DNA of 64,000 nucleotides. Origin: an uncultured Schlesneria sp. (lineage in GTDB: Bacteria; Planctomycetota; Planctomycetia; Planctomycetales; Planctomycetaceae). A program made the translations under genes and the position numbers. The stretch spans positions 26,799-90,798 of the forward strand of contig CAIOKO010000032.1 in the NCBI GenBank assembly GCA_903858935.1, written 5' to 3'. Position 1 is the stretch's first letter, and the number at the start of each line of letters is the position of its first letter. The notes under the pieces are model-generated. The model made no database searches and was not told where the DNA came from. It worked only from the letters and a program-made list of their open reading frames with translations. Positions 25,762 through 37,500 of the stretch are shown piece by piece.

Positions 25762-27000
25762 TCATGCAAACCCAATTGATTCAAAAACCTCGCCCAAAAC
25801 AGGTTGGCTTGGAATCTGCAACCAGTTCAGCAGCGACGCATAAACTGACCGGAAGTCAGACGTGTATTTAAGGTCTCCGTCTTCCAGATCAGTCATGCTG
25901 GGGTGAGTTCCGTACAATCCCCCTTTGCCTGGAGACAATGCAAAGAGCATCGATGCGGCACCATGGTCGGTTCCCAAGCTGCCATTTTCGTGAACTCTTC
26001 GTCCGAATTCCGAAAATGTCGAAAGCAATACTCGGTCAGCCAAGCCGTGTCCCGCCAGGTCACGTTGGAACGCCAGGATTGCTCCCCCAAGTTCCGCCAG
26101 CAATGCGGCATGACCAACTTCTTGTTGCGCATGAGTGTCAAAGCCATCCAGCGATACAAAATAAATTCTTGTGGGTAATTCTGCGGCGATCATTTGGGCA
26201 ATCAACTTCAGCCGACTTGCCAAGCCGGTAGCAGGGTAGTCAACGGTAGATTTATAAGTCGAATTCAAACTCTTAAGGCGATCTGCACTTGTCATGGCTG
26301 TGGCAGTGGTTCGGCGAAGAAAATCAAGCTCTCGACCGCCCTGCACTGACGAATGAATGCATCGGTCTAATGTTACTTTTTTTAAACTTTGATGAGATTC
26401 AGGACCATGACCGGCAACAAGTTGAAAATCTTCGAAACGACGCAAAGTCGGAACGCTAACTCGTCCGCTGACGAATGCTAACGGTAATTTGTCGGTTCCC
26501 AGGGTAAGCCCTTCGGCTCGTGCTGGTTGTCGATCGAATTGCCATTCGAGTGCCCTTCCAAGCCAACCGTCACGAGGCGCCAGGTTTGAGGGTTGCGCGG
26601 ACTGCCAAATATCCATTGAACGAAAATGAGACCGATCGGTTTGCGGATAGCCAACCCCCTGAACAATCGCAAGATTTCCCTCGTCGTAGAGTTCCTTTAA
26701 GCCAGTCAGGCGTGGATGAAGACCGACATGATCGTTAATGTGCAGCACCTGACTCTTCGGAATACCGATTCCTGGACGTGCCTTGTAATAAGCGGGGTCG
26801 CCGTAAGGGACGAGCGAATTGAGGCCGTCATTACCGCCAGCCATTTGTATCAGTACGAGGACTCGCGGATCGGTATTTTTCGATGTTGCCGCGACTTCCG
26901 CTGCGCGTGCCAGAAATCGGGGTGGAGTCGCTGCCAGCGAAATTACACTAGCGGCACCCAATTGTTTGAGAAAGTCGCGTCGATTGGAGGACATCGTCAT
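25762..27000 (-). CDS. DUF1501 family protein with twin-arginine signal
   Basis: A 412-residue member of the DUF1501 family (sulfatase/alkaline-phosphatase-like fold), very abundant in planctomycetes. The N-terminus MTMSSNRRDFLKQLGAASV is a typical Tat signal. Conserved landmarks are VLIQMAGGNDGLNSLVPYGD near 50, DRSHFRSMDIWQS near 118, STFSEFGRRVHENG and TDHGAASMLFALSP near 340-365. Probably exported and folded; the catalytic role is not established. DUF1501 genes often accompany a DUF1800 or DUF1549/DUF1553 partner; none is adjacent here. The ATG at 27000 follows AGGA; a longer frame to 27126 lacks support. Confidence 0.92.
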   Translation of the reverse strand: MTMSSNRRDFLKQLGAASVISLAATPPRFLARAAEVAATSKNTDPRVLVLIQMAGGNDGLNSLVPYGDPAYYKARPGIGIPKSQVLHINDHVGLHPRLTGLKELYDEGNLAIVQGVGYPQTDRSHFRSMDIWQSAQPSNLAPRDGWLGRALEWQFDRQPARAEGLTLGTDKLPLAFVSGRVSVPTLRRFEDFQLVAGHGPESHQSLKKVTLDRCIHSSVQGGRELDFLRRTTATAMTSADRLKSLNSTYKSTVDYPATGLASRLKLIAQMIAAELPTRIYFVSLDGFDTHAQQEVGHAALLAELGGAILAFQRDLAGHGLADRVLLSTFSEFGRRVHENGSLGTDHGAASMLFALSPGKGGLYGTHPSMTDLEDGDLKYTSDFRSVYASLLNWLQIPSQPVLGEVFESIGFA

Positions 27001-27193
27001 GCCAGAATCCTGAACTTTTGAAAAGCGGTCAGATACAGATCGATACCTTGTATCGGCGATCAAGGTTTCAACGGCAGAAGTTGATGACTTGCTCCAAACC
27101 ACGTTCAGGCTGCAGTCTTTGTTCAAAAACTTGAATCAAACGTTCGACAAGTTCATGCCCCTGTAGGCTTAGGCACTCATTTCAGCGATACTT

Positions 27194-27703
27194 TTACGCA
27201 GGATTTTTGGAAGCGGGTGGCTCAACTGGTTTCGCACCGTGTGGAACCTGATGCGGTGTGTAATACGCCACGGTTATGATACAGATCCCCATGCCGATAA
27301 TCCCAAGCCAAAGCCGCGGATCGGCTTGCGTCTTCGTTGTCAACACGGTGACAATCGCACTGACGGTCACGGCGGTTCCAAAAACGATCGGCATGACGAC
27401 CTGTGGCATTGCCGTTCCGCCAGTATACATTGCGAGCGTGAGCGTTAGAGCTCCCCAGGCACCGAGCGTGCCTGCTGCAAACCCCCAGATTGTGCCTTGT
27501 TTCGTAAAAGCAAAGCTGTCACCCTTGGAAGCCATGCCAATCAGCCCGCCGATGATTCCCCAAATCAAATAGGCGATGCCGATCATGACATATGGCTTGA
27601 AGGGGCTTTTTTCAAAGGCACGGGCTTGTCCAAGAACCGGTCCATAAGTCCCCCAGAACAATCCCGTTAACAAGGCAAAAATAACCGGTAGGCTGCTTTT
27701 CAT
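27194..27703 (-). CDS. Small membrane protein, half-size DMT/EamA-like
   Basis: A 169-residue membrane protein with about five hydrophobic helices: VIFALLTGLFWGTYGPVL at the N-terminus, then YLIWGIIGGLIGMA, GFAAGTLGAWGALTLTLAMY, PQVVMPIVFGTAVTVSAIV and LWLGIIGMGICIITVAYY. The internal arrangement resembles one half of a ten-span drug/metabolite transporter, as in paired EamA halves, but this gene appears single. The C-terminal tail is Pro/Lys-rich. The start is at 27703 (MKSSLPV) rather than 27718. Same strand as, and upstream of, the DUF1501 gene, with a 190-bp gap. Confidence 0.75.
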   Translation of the reverse strand: MKSSLPVIFALLTGLFWGTYGPVLGQARAFEKSPFKPYVMIGIAYLIWGIIGGLIGMASKGDSFAFTKQGTIWGFAAGTLGAWGALTLTLAMYTGGTAMPQVVMPIVFGTAVTVSAIVTVLTTKTQADPRLWLGIIGMGICIITVAYYTPHQVPHGAKPVEPPASKNPA

Positions 27704-27952
27704 ATTGTGTAATCTCAATGAATGCTATGATGTTTGACCGCGAACGCGACAGAATCGTAGCGGCAGTCCATTGGTTCTGCACGTCCGCAAGCGGCCAAAG
27801 TCAATTGCTGATGAAATCTGAAACTCTAATTTTTCGGATGATCAAACTGGTCATCCGCATCCGCGAACATTGCGTTCAACTTGATGTCGCGAATATTATA
27901 GAGCAGGCGCCAACCCGTTCGTGACCATATTGCTTTTGGAAGAGCATCCAAC

Positions 27953-28312
27953 ATGCCGACAGTGACTTTTGTTAACGAGAAAAAGACGATCGACGTTCCA
28001 GCGGGATCCAACCTGCGACGCGAGGCAATTAAAGCTGGTGTTCAGCTCTACCCCACTCCTCACAACTACGTGAATTGTATGGGTTTTGGACTTTGTACCA
28101 GTTGCAAAGTCATCGTGAAGAAGGGACTTGAAAACATTTCGAACCAGAGCCTGTTCGAAAAGGTTTCAATGACGGCCCATCCCCTGACGTTCTTTGCTCG
28201 GTTGGGAAACGAAACAAATCTTCGTCTCGCCTGCCAAATGCAGGTCAACGGTGACGTAGAAGTTCAAACCCAGCCTCCGATGAACTGGCACGGCGAAAAC
28301 TTCTGGAGCTGA
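27953..28312 (+). CDS. [2Fe-2S] ferredoxin
   Basis: A 119-residue plant/adrenodoxin-type ferredoxin. Cluster ligands appear as NCMGFGLCTSC (C-x5-C-x2-C, about 42-51) with the fourth Cys in RLACQMQV near 97. The start MPTVTFVNEKKTIDVPAGSN forms the first beta-hairpin of the fold. GGAAGAG 9 bases upstream supports the ATG. The fold transfers single electrons; the partner reductase or enzyme is not in the window. It converges on nadB with a 36-bp gap that holds a hairpin. Confidence 0.9.
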   Translation: MPTVTFVNEKKTIDVPAGSNLRREAIKAGVQLYPTPHNYVNCMGFGLCTSCKVIVKKGLENISNQSLFEKVSMTAHPLTFFARLGNETNLRLACQMQVNGDVEVQTQPPMNWHGENFWS

Positions 28313-28325
28313 TTAAACGTGTCGG

Positions 28326-28345
28326 GGCAGGCAATTCGGCCTGCC
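28326..28345. terminator. Hairpin between convergent ferredoxin and nadB genes
   Basis: GGCAGGC and GCCTGCC form a 7-bp perfect stem around AATTCG in the 36-bp space between the two stop codons. There is no clear T-run on either side, so activity as a bidirectional terminator is only possible. Confidence 0.4.
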
Positions 28346-28348
28346 GTG

Positions 28349-30007
28349 TTAATGCGGAGCCAGAAGTCGGACGTGCTCTGCCTGATTTGAGTCCGTATCG
28401 GGAAAATCGCTACGGTAGTGTGTGCCGCGACTTTCTTTTCGTGTCAACGCGGCAATGACCATTAAGCGCGCCACAAGTAATAGATTTTGCAACTCCCAGC
28501 CCTTAGTCATTGCAAACTCGTGTGGCCCGACATATCGGTCCCAGAACTCAATCTGACGAAGCGCTGACTCCAAATCGCTGGCGTTCCGTTCAATTCCGAC
28601 GTTTCTCCACATTTCGCTGTTGAGCGAATTCAACAAATCGTCCAGCTTCAGCGTTGATGACTCAAGTGGATCGTCACTTTCGGCGAATGTCCCCTCAACT
28701 GGCAAAAGTTGCTTAGGATCGGTTTTCAGGGCGAGAGCAGTAAAATGATCTGACTCTCCAGACGCTGCAGCGGAGGCATTGATCCCTGCTCGAAGACCAA
28801 AAACCAAACCTTCCAGGAGGCTATTACTTGCAAGTCGGTTTGCCCCGTGAAGTCCACTGGACGTCACCTCTCCCGCGGCCCACAAGCGCGGCAACGAGGT
28901 TCTGGCCTCATCGTCCACAGTGATTCCGCCGATCATATAATGTGCACCAGGACGAACCGGGATCTGGTCTCGCAATAAGTCTAGACCGAACTGGGTACAG
29001 ACTTGTCGGATATGCGGAAACCGTTCGAGGACGAGAGACTTTGGCAGGTGCGTCAGATCGAGATAAGCGCAATGATGACGAGTCTTTTCCATCTGACGCG
29101 TGATTGACCGACTGACGATGTCGCGAGGAGCCAGTTCGGCGGCGGGATCGTAGTCAGGCATGAAGCGATAGCCGGTACAATCTCGCAGAATCCCACCTTC
29201 ACCTCGCGCGGCCTCTGAAATTAAATGGCGAGAGGAACCTGCGATATAAAGAACTGTTGGATGAAACTGCATGAACTCCATGTCACGCAACTCACACCCC
29301 GCACGAAAAGCCATAGCGTGACCATCAGCCGTCGCAATTTCGGGGTTGGTTGTTTCTCGATATAGTCGGCCAGCGCCGCCCGTAGCGAGAATCGTTTGCT
29401 TGGCCCAGACGAATGTCTTACCGTGGCTCGCGTTCCAAACGAGAGCTCCGCGACATTCACCGTCGTGTGTCAGCAAGTCAATCGTAAAAGTATTTTCCCA
29501 AATGTCGACTTGCGGTGCACTGCGAATTTGCTCAATCAATGCCCGCATTACTTCTTTCCCCGTCGCGTCACCAAGAGCATGTACGACGCGTCGATGGCTG
29601 TGACCACCTTCCTGAGTCAACGCAATTTCGCCATCCGCTTGATCAAAATGTGCTCCCATTGAGACTAGTTCGCCAATCCGCGCGGGGGCTTCTCTGACGA
29701 CGGTGTCAACTATCGCTCGATCGCACAATCCCTTTCCCGCTGCCAATGTATCAGCGACGTGATTCGCGAAATCGTCAACAGGATCGAAGACCCCCGCAAT
29801 GCCACCTTGAGCATACGCGCTATTCGATTCTTTAAGCCTGTCCTTCGTAGCGAGGACAACATTTAGCTTGGGGTCAATGGCGAGCGCCGCTCGAATGCCG
29901 GTTATTCCGGCACCAATCACCAGGACATCCGTGAATAAATGCGGTACTCGTTTGGGGTTAAAGCGAACGAGATAACGTCGTTTCGGCAAAACTATCTGGG
30001 GTGGCAT
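28349..30007 (-). CDS. nadB: L-aspartate oxidase (NAD biosynthesis)
   Basis: A 552-residue FAD enzyme oxidising L-aspartate to iminoaspartate, the first step of de novo NAD synthesis. The FAD-binding VLVIGAGITGIRAALAI lies at ~29-45; SNSAYAQGGIAGV, then EGGHSHRRVVHALGDATG near 132, and GGAGRLYRETTNPEIATADG near 200 follow the succinate-dehydrogenase/NadB pattern. GAHYMIGGITVD and HGANRLASNSLLEGLVFG near 345-385 are the C-terminal FAD and active-site signatures. No nadA or nadC is adjacent. The start ATG at 30007 has no obvious ribosome site. A lipoprotein gene ends 31 bp upstream on the same strand. Confidence 0.95.
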   Translation of the reverse strand: MPPQIVLPKRRYLVRFNPKRVPHLFTDVLVIGAGITGIRAALAIDPKLNVVLATKDRLKESNSAYAQGGIAGVFDPVDDFANHVADTLAAGKGLCDRAIVDTVVREAPARIGELVSMGAHFDQADGEIALTQEGGHSHRRVVHALGDATGKEVMRALIEQIRSAPQVDIWENTFTIDLLTHDGECRGALVWNASHGKTFVWAKQTILATGGAGRLYRETTNPEIATADGHAMAFRAGCELRDMEFMQFHPTVLYIAGSSRHLISEAARGEGGILRDCTGYRFMPDYDPAAELAPRDIVSRSITRQMEKTRHHCAYLDLTHLPKSLVLERFPHIRQVCTQFGLDLLRDQIPVRPGAHYMIGGITVDDEARTSLPRLWAAGEVTSSGLHGANRLASNSLLEGLVFGLRAGINASAAASGESDHFTALALKTDPKQLLPVEGTFAESDDPLESSTLKLDDLLNSLNSEMWRNVGIERNASDLESALRQIEFWDRYVGPHEFAMTKGWELQNLLLVARLMVIAALTRKESRGTHYRSDFPDTDSNQAEHVRLLAPH

Positions 30008-30038
30008 AAGGGTATCGTTGCGAAGGAGATGTCACGAT

Positions 30039-31271
30039 CTATTTCAAATCAACATGGATCGTTCGGTTTTCCAGGTCCAGGCGAACTTCCGCCGCGTCGA
30101 AGTGTTTCGCGACGAGTGCAGTGAGAGCGTTAATATCGGAAACTGGGATAAATCGACAGCGAGTTTTTCCGTTGTTCGGAATCAGTTCGTAGTCTACGTC
30201 AGGAGAAGTTGTATTGAGCGTCGCCATTACGGCGTCTTTCAGTGCCGTTAACTGGCTGTCGTTCAGTTCACGGTTGATGATACAATGCACAGCGCTCCCT
30301 TTCCGAGGGGTGGTCGCGGCTTCTCTCATCGATTGTTGCGCCATCTGGGCTCCAAACGCGATTGTGAAAATCAGTGGAGCGGCCGCCGCATTAAATTCGT
30401 CGGATGTCTTGGCGCTTTGCAGCTGTTCGATCATTTCACCGATCGCATCGATCTGCCTCATGGCTTCGGGCTTAACAGCCGAGATTTGATGGGGAAGCTC
30501 TTCCAGCATGGCTTTGGCATCAGCAACACCGGAAGACCATCCGTCAGCGATCGATTTTGGAAGCCATTTCCCTTCGATCAAAACAAATTCGACTTGCTTC
30601 GGATTGGCATCTATGGTTTCACGGTAGGACAATGTTGCCGTATTGGAATCCGATTTAACCGTCACGACGTTCACGTCTCCGAACCGTGGAAGGGGCATCC
30701 GTCGGAAAACATTGCTTGCCGATTCCAACAATCCACGGACGTCGGTTTGTTTCAGCTTTGAAAGATCCGCCACTTCACTGGATGCAATGTCGTGAATTCC
30801 GGATGCAATTGCATCCCAGTGCGGCTTGATGGACTCAATCTGCGGGGTACGCTTCACACCGTCCAAACTGAGAATCAACATTTTTTTTGACTTCAGCAGA
30901 TTGGCGACTTTTACCAGTAAATTGAAGGAAGTTGACCAGATTTCGGTATCCATCTTCCCCGCAAAGTCATGAACGAGTGTATTGACGTCGGCCTGATATG
31001 ACGGCGGCAAAAAGTCGAAGACGGTTTCAAGTCGCCCTTCTTGAAATGCGATCAGAGTCTGTTGAAACGTCGATTCTGCGGTTCCTTCCCTGGTGGTGCT
31101 CACGAGTGGAATGGAAGTGGTCGGCCTGGATTCTGTTACGGTCTGATCAATGACCGCCGAGGACTTAGCCTCCGTTACTGGCTCGGGTGCGACGGAGCCT
31201 TGCTTAGATTGGCCACAACCAGCGACGCAGATCAAGGCGAATAACAACCGTGTTTTTTTCAATCGATCCAT
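30039..31271 (-). CDS. Lipoprotein, unknown function
   Basis: A 410-residue predicted lipoprotein. From the ATG at 31271, MDRLKKTRLLFALICVAGC is a full type II signal with Cys at residue 19; AGGAAACGGA lies upstream. A Ser/Thr-rich linker follows, then a mostly helical region (FQQTLIAFQEGRLETVFDFL, QADVNTLVHDFAGKMDTEIW) that looks like repeated helical hairpins. The C-terminal ~90 residues (VHCIINRELNDSQLTALKDAV onward) look like a separate alpha/beta domain. The AKTSDEFNAA segment recalls the small lipoprotein at 6286-6621. No recognised domain. It lies just upstream of nadB. Confidence 0.78.
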   Translation of the reverse strand: MDRLKKTRLLFALICVAGCGQSKQGSVAPEPVTEAKSSAVIDQTVTESRPTTSIPLVSTTREGTAESTFQQTLIAFQEGRLETVFDFLPPSYQADVNTLVHDFAGKMDTEIWSTSFNLLVKVANLLKSKKMLILSLDGVKRTPQIESIKPHWDAIASGIHDIASSEVADLSKLKQTDVRGLLESASNVFRRMPLPRFGDVNVVTVKSDSNTATLSYRETIDANPKQVEFVLIEGKWLPKSIADGWSSGVADAKAMLEELPHQISAVKPEAMRQIDAIGEMIEQLQSAKTSDEFNAAAAPLIFTIAFGAQMAQQSMREAATTPRKGSAVHCIINRELNDSQLTALKDAVMATLNTTSPDVDYELIPNNGKTRCRFIPVSDINALTALVAKHFDAAEVRLDLENRTIHVDLK

Positions 31272-31521
31272 TTGTAATCCGTTTCCTGAAAGGCAGATTA
31301 TCAATCGCCAGCGAATCCGATGGAGTCCAGCCAGTTCTTATCGAATCATAACGAAACTTACGTCAAAAGAAGAACCCTCGCACGCGAGGTTGTTCGAACA
31401 ACAATTGGCCAGCCTTGCTGGCAGGTGAGGGTGGTCTATACTCCTGGAAACCTTGAGTGGTTTTTTGAACGCCGACTCTTCCTCTCACTTTGTTGTTTCC
31501 TCTTACTGTGTTGTTTTGCCC

Positions 31522-34500
31522 ATGGCTGCTTCTGACATCGTGATTCGGGGTGCTCGCGAACATAATCTGCGAGACATCAATCTGACTCTGCCTCGAAACA
31601 AATTGATCGTGATGACTGGAGTTAGTGGTTCGGGGAAGAGCTCACTCGCTTTCGACACGCTGTACGCTGAAGGGCAACGCCGATATGTCGAGTCGCTTTC
31701 GTCTTATGCACGCCAGTTCCTTGGGCAGATGCCGAAACCTGAGGTCGATTCGATCACCGGCCTGGCACCATCCATTTCGATTCAGCAAAAGGCGAGCGGG
31801 CGGAATCCCCGCAGTACTGTGGGAACGATTACGGAGATCTACGACTACTTGCGAGTTCTTTTTGCTCGCGTTGGGACACCTGGCTGTTATCAATGTGGCA
31901 GGGCGATAACGGCACAGACGCGCGAGCATATTCTTGACAACGTTCTGAGGCTTCCGGAAGGAACAAAATATCAGGTTCTCGCGCCACTCGTTCAAAGGCA
32001 AAAAGGCGAATTCAAAGATTTATTTATCGACCTCCTCAAGCGTGGCTTTCTGCGAGCTCGTGTCGATGGCAACGTCGTTCAACTGACGGACGATTTGCAA
32101 CTCGATAAACAAATGAAGCACACGATCGAGGTTGTTGTCGACCGGCTGATTGCTGGAAAGACTCCTCGTGCACGCGTTGCCGAAGCGATCGAAACAGCGT
32201 TGAATCTCGCAGAGCGCAAGTTGGTGATTGCGCACGAAATCGATCGTGATCGAACGATGGCAGTCGATCTGGAAACAAACTCAACGGAAGCAGCATCATC
32301 GGCTGAAAAAAAGAAGGGAGTAGTTAGAAAAGGTGCATCGCGTTCAGAGAAATTATTGCCAGCAGAGGTTGAATCTGAATCAGTAATCCCATTCGAGCAA
32401 CTTTACTCTTGCGACTACGCCTGTACTCACTGTGGAATCAGTTATCAGCAACCCTCACCCCAGCTGTTCAGCTTTAATAGTCCGCAAGGGATGTGTGCTG
32501 ATTGCCAGGGCTTGGGGATTCGTTACGACTTTGCGATCGATCAATTAATTCCTGACGACGAACTAACGATTCAGAAAGGTGCGATCGTCGTACTCGGAAA
32601 ACTCAGTTCCTTGGGCAAGTGGCGAAAGCACATTTTGAAAGGGGTTGCCCGCGCCATTGAGATGGATCTCGGCTTGAAGGAAGACTCGTTTTTCAAAACA
32701 AAATGGCGAGATCTGTCAGATGCAGCGAAGCATCTGTTTCTGTATGGGACCGGATCGCGAAATATCACGTTTGCCTATCGAACTGGTAGCGGTGTCTGGA
32801 AACGCGGGGGAACTTACGCCGGATTCATACCAGAATTACTCGAAGAATATCGTAAGACGCGCAACCCGATGCGACGTGTTCAGCTCGAAAAGTATATGCA
32901 TGAAACCGGGTGTGCCAGCTGCGGTGGCAGTCGATTGAATCGTGAGGCCAACAGTTATCGATTGACGTCAAAGACCGCCGATGCCGCGATTGAAGAACGC
33001 CGTGGACAGCAAGATCGATTTAATAAAAAAGGAAAGAGTGCCCGGCGAGCCCCCTTCTCGATTGATTCAACGACCATACATCATTTGGCACTATCCCTGC
33101 CCGAAGTCTGTTCGCTTAGTACGTCGGCGGCATGGGAATTTTTTGAAGAACTCGAACTCTCTGACACGGGGCAATTTATTGCATCTGAGGCATTGAAAGA
33201 AATACGTGGAAGGCTGGGCTTTCTGCTGCGATGTGGATTGGATTACCTGACCCTCGACCGAACGGCACCGACACTTTCTGGTGGCGAAAGTCAGCGAATC
33301 CGTTTGGCCGGACAAATCGGGTGTGGACTCGTAGGTGTGGTTTATATCCTTGATGAGCCTTCAATCGGTCTTCACCCGCGCGATAACACGATGCTGCTCG
33401 ACAGTCTTAAAGATCTGCGTGATCAGGGAAATACCGTTATCGTCGTTGAACACGATGATGAAACGATGAAGGCCGCTGAACATCTGGTCGATTTTGGTCC
33501 GGGGCCAGGAGTGCGCGGCGGAGAAGTGGTTGCCGAAGGGACCGTCGACGAAATAAAGAATTCGAAACGCAGTCTGACGGGCGCATTTCTCAGCGGTCGA
33601 CGAACAATTGAGGTCCCAAAAGTTCGTCGACCAGGAAACGGGCACGCCATCGAGATCCACGGCGCATCGCATCATAACCTGTGTAATGTCACCGCTAAAT
33701 TTCCTCTCGGAAAATTCATCTGTGTGACCGGTGTCAGTGGTTCTGGAAAGAGTTCGCTTGTCAACGACATTCTTTGGGAAATATTGAATCGTGACATCAA
33801 CAAGGGAATTGGGCATCCAGGCCAATATGCGAAAGTTGTTGGGCTGGAACACATTGATAAGGCGATCGACATCGATCAAAGTCCAATTGGTCGGACCCCT
33901 CGCTCAAATCCTGCAACTTACGTCAAGTTGTTCGACTTGATTCGAGATCTTTACACGCAGTTGCCAGAATCCAAATTGCGAGGATTTAAACCAGGGCGTT
34001 TTTCGTTCAACGTCCCGGGAGGCCGTTGTGAAGCGTGCGAGGGAAACGGTTCGAATAAGCTTGAAATGGATTTTCTCGCCGACATCTGGGTGACATGTCC
34101 GGTCTGTCAGGGGAAACGATTCAACAAAGAAACGCTGGAAGTTCGGTTCAAAGGGAAGAACGTCAATGACGTTCTTCAAATGGATATTCAGCAGGGCCTT
34201 GAGCATTTCGAGCATCACCCGAAGCTCATGAAATCGTTACAAACCCTGCACGATGTTGGAATGGACTATATCAAGCTTGGACAGCCATCCCCGACTTTAT
34301 CTGGTGGTGAAGCTCAACGCGTGAAGTTAGCGAAAGAACTCAGCAAGCGCTCGACCGGCAAAACGGTCTATATTCTCGACGAACCTACGACCGGATTGCA
34401 CTTCGTCGACATTGAGCATCTGCTGCGTGTTTTGCACGGATTTGTTGAAGCTGGCAACACCGTCATCGTCGTGGAACATAATCTGGATGTCATCAAAACA

Positions 34501-37500
34501 GCAGACTGGGTCATCGATCTTGGTCCTGAAGGAGGATCTGGAGGGGGTCGCATTCTTGTAGAAGGGACACCTGAAGATGTCATCCAGTGTGAGGAATCGT
34601 ATACTGGCAAGGCTTTGCGCACAGTATCGGGGCTCGTGCCCACCCCAACGGGTTCAGAAAAGAAGGTAGTAAAAAAGAAAGTCGCAGCGTCAGACGCTTC
34701 CAGCCTTGCTGGTTCGCAGGCGATCTCACGTTGGCAGGTTTCCGTGCCGCTCAGTCAATCGCCAGACGGAGCCGAGACATCGATCGTCGTTCGCGGCGCG
34801 GCTCAACACAACCTGCAACATTTGAATCTAAATATTCCCCGGGATCAGATGAGCGTCTTTTGTGGCCCCAGTGGTTCCGGCAAAAGCTCACTCGCGATGG
34901 ATACTCTCTATGCCGAAGGCCAACGGCGTTACGTTGAGTCGCTCTCGTCATACGCGAGGCAGTTTCTTGGACAGATGCCGAAGCCGCGGGTCGACCACAT
35001 TCACGGGTTGCAGCCGTCGATTGCAATCGAACAAAAAACTGTTGGACATACGCCTCGTTCGACCGTTGGTACAGTGACAGAAATCTATGATTACCTGCGA
35101 ATCCTGTATGCTCGTTTGGGAACGCAATACTGTCCTGACTGCGGAATTCCCGTCAAATCACAAACAGTTGACGACATCATCGAACGCCTGCTTGAGCTCA
35201 GCACAAACATGGAATCGACTGGCGACCAGAAGAATCCTGGAAAGAACGAAGCAAGCACGTCCGATTCAATTCGAGTTCTCGTGCTTGCTCCGCAAGAAGT
35301 CACCGTTGGTCAGCAATACTCAAAGCTCTGGGAGCGAGTCGGAGAACAGGGGTTCCGAAGAGTTCGAATCAATGGGGCGACTAATGCTTTAGAGGACGTT
35401 CCGGAAATCGATCGAAAGAGAAAACACAATGTTGAGATTGTCGTTGACCGGATCACGATCTCAAGATCAAGTCGATCTCGCCTGGCGGAGTCGGTTGAAC
35501 TTGCGTTCGATCTGGGTAAGGGATTGATTCGCGTCGCAATTGTGGACGACAGCCGTGATGAAAAAAAATGGAAGGTCCTTTCGTTTAGCCTGTTTCGCGC
35601 CTGTGAGTTGTGTGGGCGCGGATTTGAGGAACTTGCCCCTCATAACTTTTCGTTCAACAGCCCACTCGGTTGGTGCAATACCTGCGAAGGGATCGGCGTT
35701 CAACAAGGTACAAATCTGGGGGCGCTCGTTTCAGACCAGACACGGACTTTGTTGCAGGGAACTGTGAGCGCATGGCCTGATCCGGTGAAATCGCCCCTCT
35801 TTCGTCTGATGCTGGAATCAATGGCTAAAGAATGCGACATCCCGTTGGATGTTCCATTTTCTCAGTTAGATCCCCTTCAGCAACGTGCCGTATTGTTTGG
35901 GACCGGTGATACATGGATTCCATTGGCACCGTCATCAGAGAATTCAGCTTCACGTGCGACGAAGAAATCAAAGTCGTCGTCGGCTTCAGGATCAACTTCT
36001 GGAACGGTTCGCTTTCAATACAAAGGGCTATATCCGGCGATTGAACAAGCAGCAAGCCTTTCATACGACTATCGAATGAAACTTTTCGGACTTGTCGGTG
36101 ACGTCCCCTGTTCTTCCTGTAAGGGAAGTCGATTACGCGACGATGCGAGTTCAGTAAAAATCGCGTCCCATACCGATGGCACCCGTGTTGCAGAACCGAT
36201 TGCGAAACGTTCTATTGCCTTAACGACGTCCAATGGAATCGAATCAGGAAAGACGCTTAAGCAAGTTTGTGATCTTCCGCTGAAGGACGCTCTCACGTTT
36301 TTACGTGAACTGAAGCTAACAGCGTCTCAGAAGCGGATCGGAGGAGATCTCCTCACCGAAGCGACCTCACGCTTGCAGTTTCTGGTCGAAGTCGGCCTGC
36401 ACTACCTGACGCTCGGCAGAACTTTGCCAACGTTATCCGGCGGCGAAACGCAGCGGATTCGACTTGCCGGTCAAATCGGTCGTGCATTAACTGGCGTCCT
36501 GTATGTCCTGGATGAGCCGACAATCGGTCTGCATCCCAGTGACAACGGACGCCTGCTGACCGCACTCGTGAAACTCCGCGACCTGGGCAATACGATCGTC
36601 ATGGTTGAGCATGATCGCGAAGTCCTCCAGGCTGCTGATCGGTTATATGACTTTGGTCCAGCTGCCGGCCGATTTGGCGGAACGATTACAGACCAGGGGA
36701 CGCCCCGCGAAATTCAAAAGAGCGAAATGTCGCTCACGGGAAAATACCTCTCGGGACGTGAAGAGATTGTCATTCCAAATCAACGACGGATGCAGCGAAA
36801 TGCGGTTCACGATGATTCGGAAGTCATCAAACCTGCAACGAGAAAAGTAATTACTCGAAATCCTGTGACTATACCGGAGATTGGGAAGGTTACTGACATA
36901 ATCGACTACGCCCCCCTCCCCTTGAACCGTAAGCCTGATTCGTATCAGACTCCTCCAGGAGGTGGTTGGCTCGAACTGTTAGGGGCTCGACAGCACAATC
37001 TGCGAAATGTCGACTTACGTATTCCTCTTGGGACACTGACAGCAGTAACGGGCGTGAGCGGAAGTGGAAAGAGTTCGCTGATTGATGACACACTGGCCCG
37101 TGCGATCTCTCAAAAGCTGAACCGCGCCACCGCACAACCAGGTCCGTATGACGAACTGAACGGTCTACAATTTCTCAGCAAAATCATCGTGGTGGACCAG
37201 CAACCGCTCGGAACGACACCCGCATCAAATCCGGCGACATATACAGGTGTTTTCGAACATATTCGCGAGCTGTTTTCACGGATGCCCGAGGCGAAGGTTC
37301 GAGGATACAGTGCCACGCGTTTCAGTTTCAATCGAGCAGGTGGGCGTTGTGAAGCCTGTGAAGGAAATGGTCAAAAGCTTATTGAGATGCACTTTCTGCC
37401 TGACATCTGGGTCGAATGTGATACCTGCCAAGGAAAGCGATACAACGCCGAGACACTCGCCGTGACATATCGTGGTCAAAGCATCGCCGACGTGCTGGCG

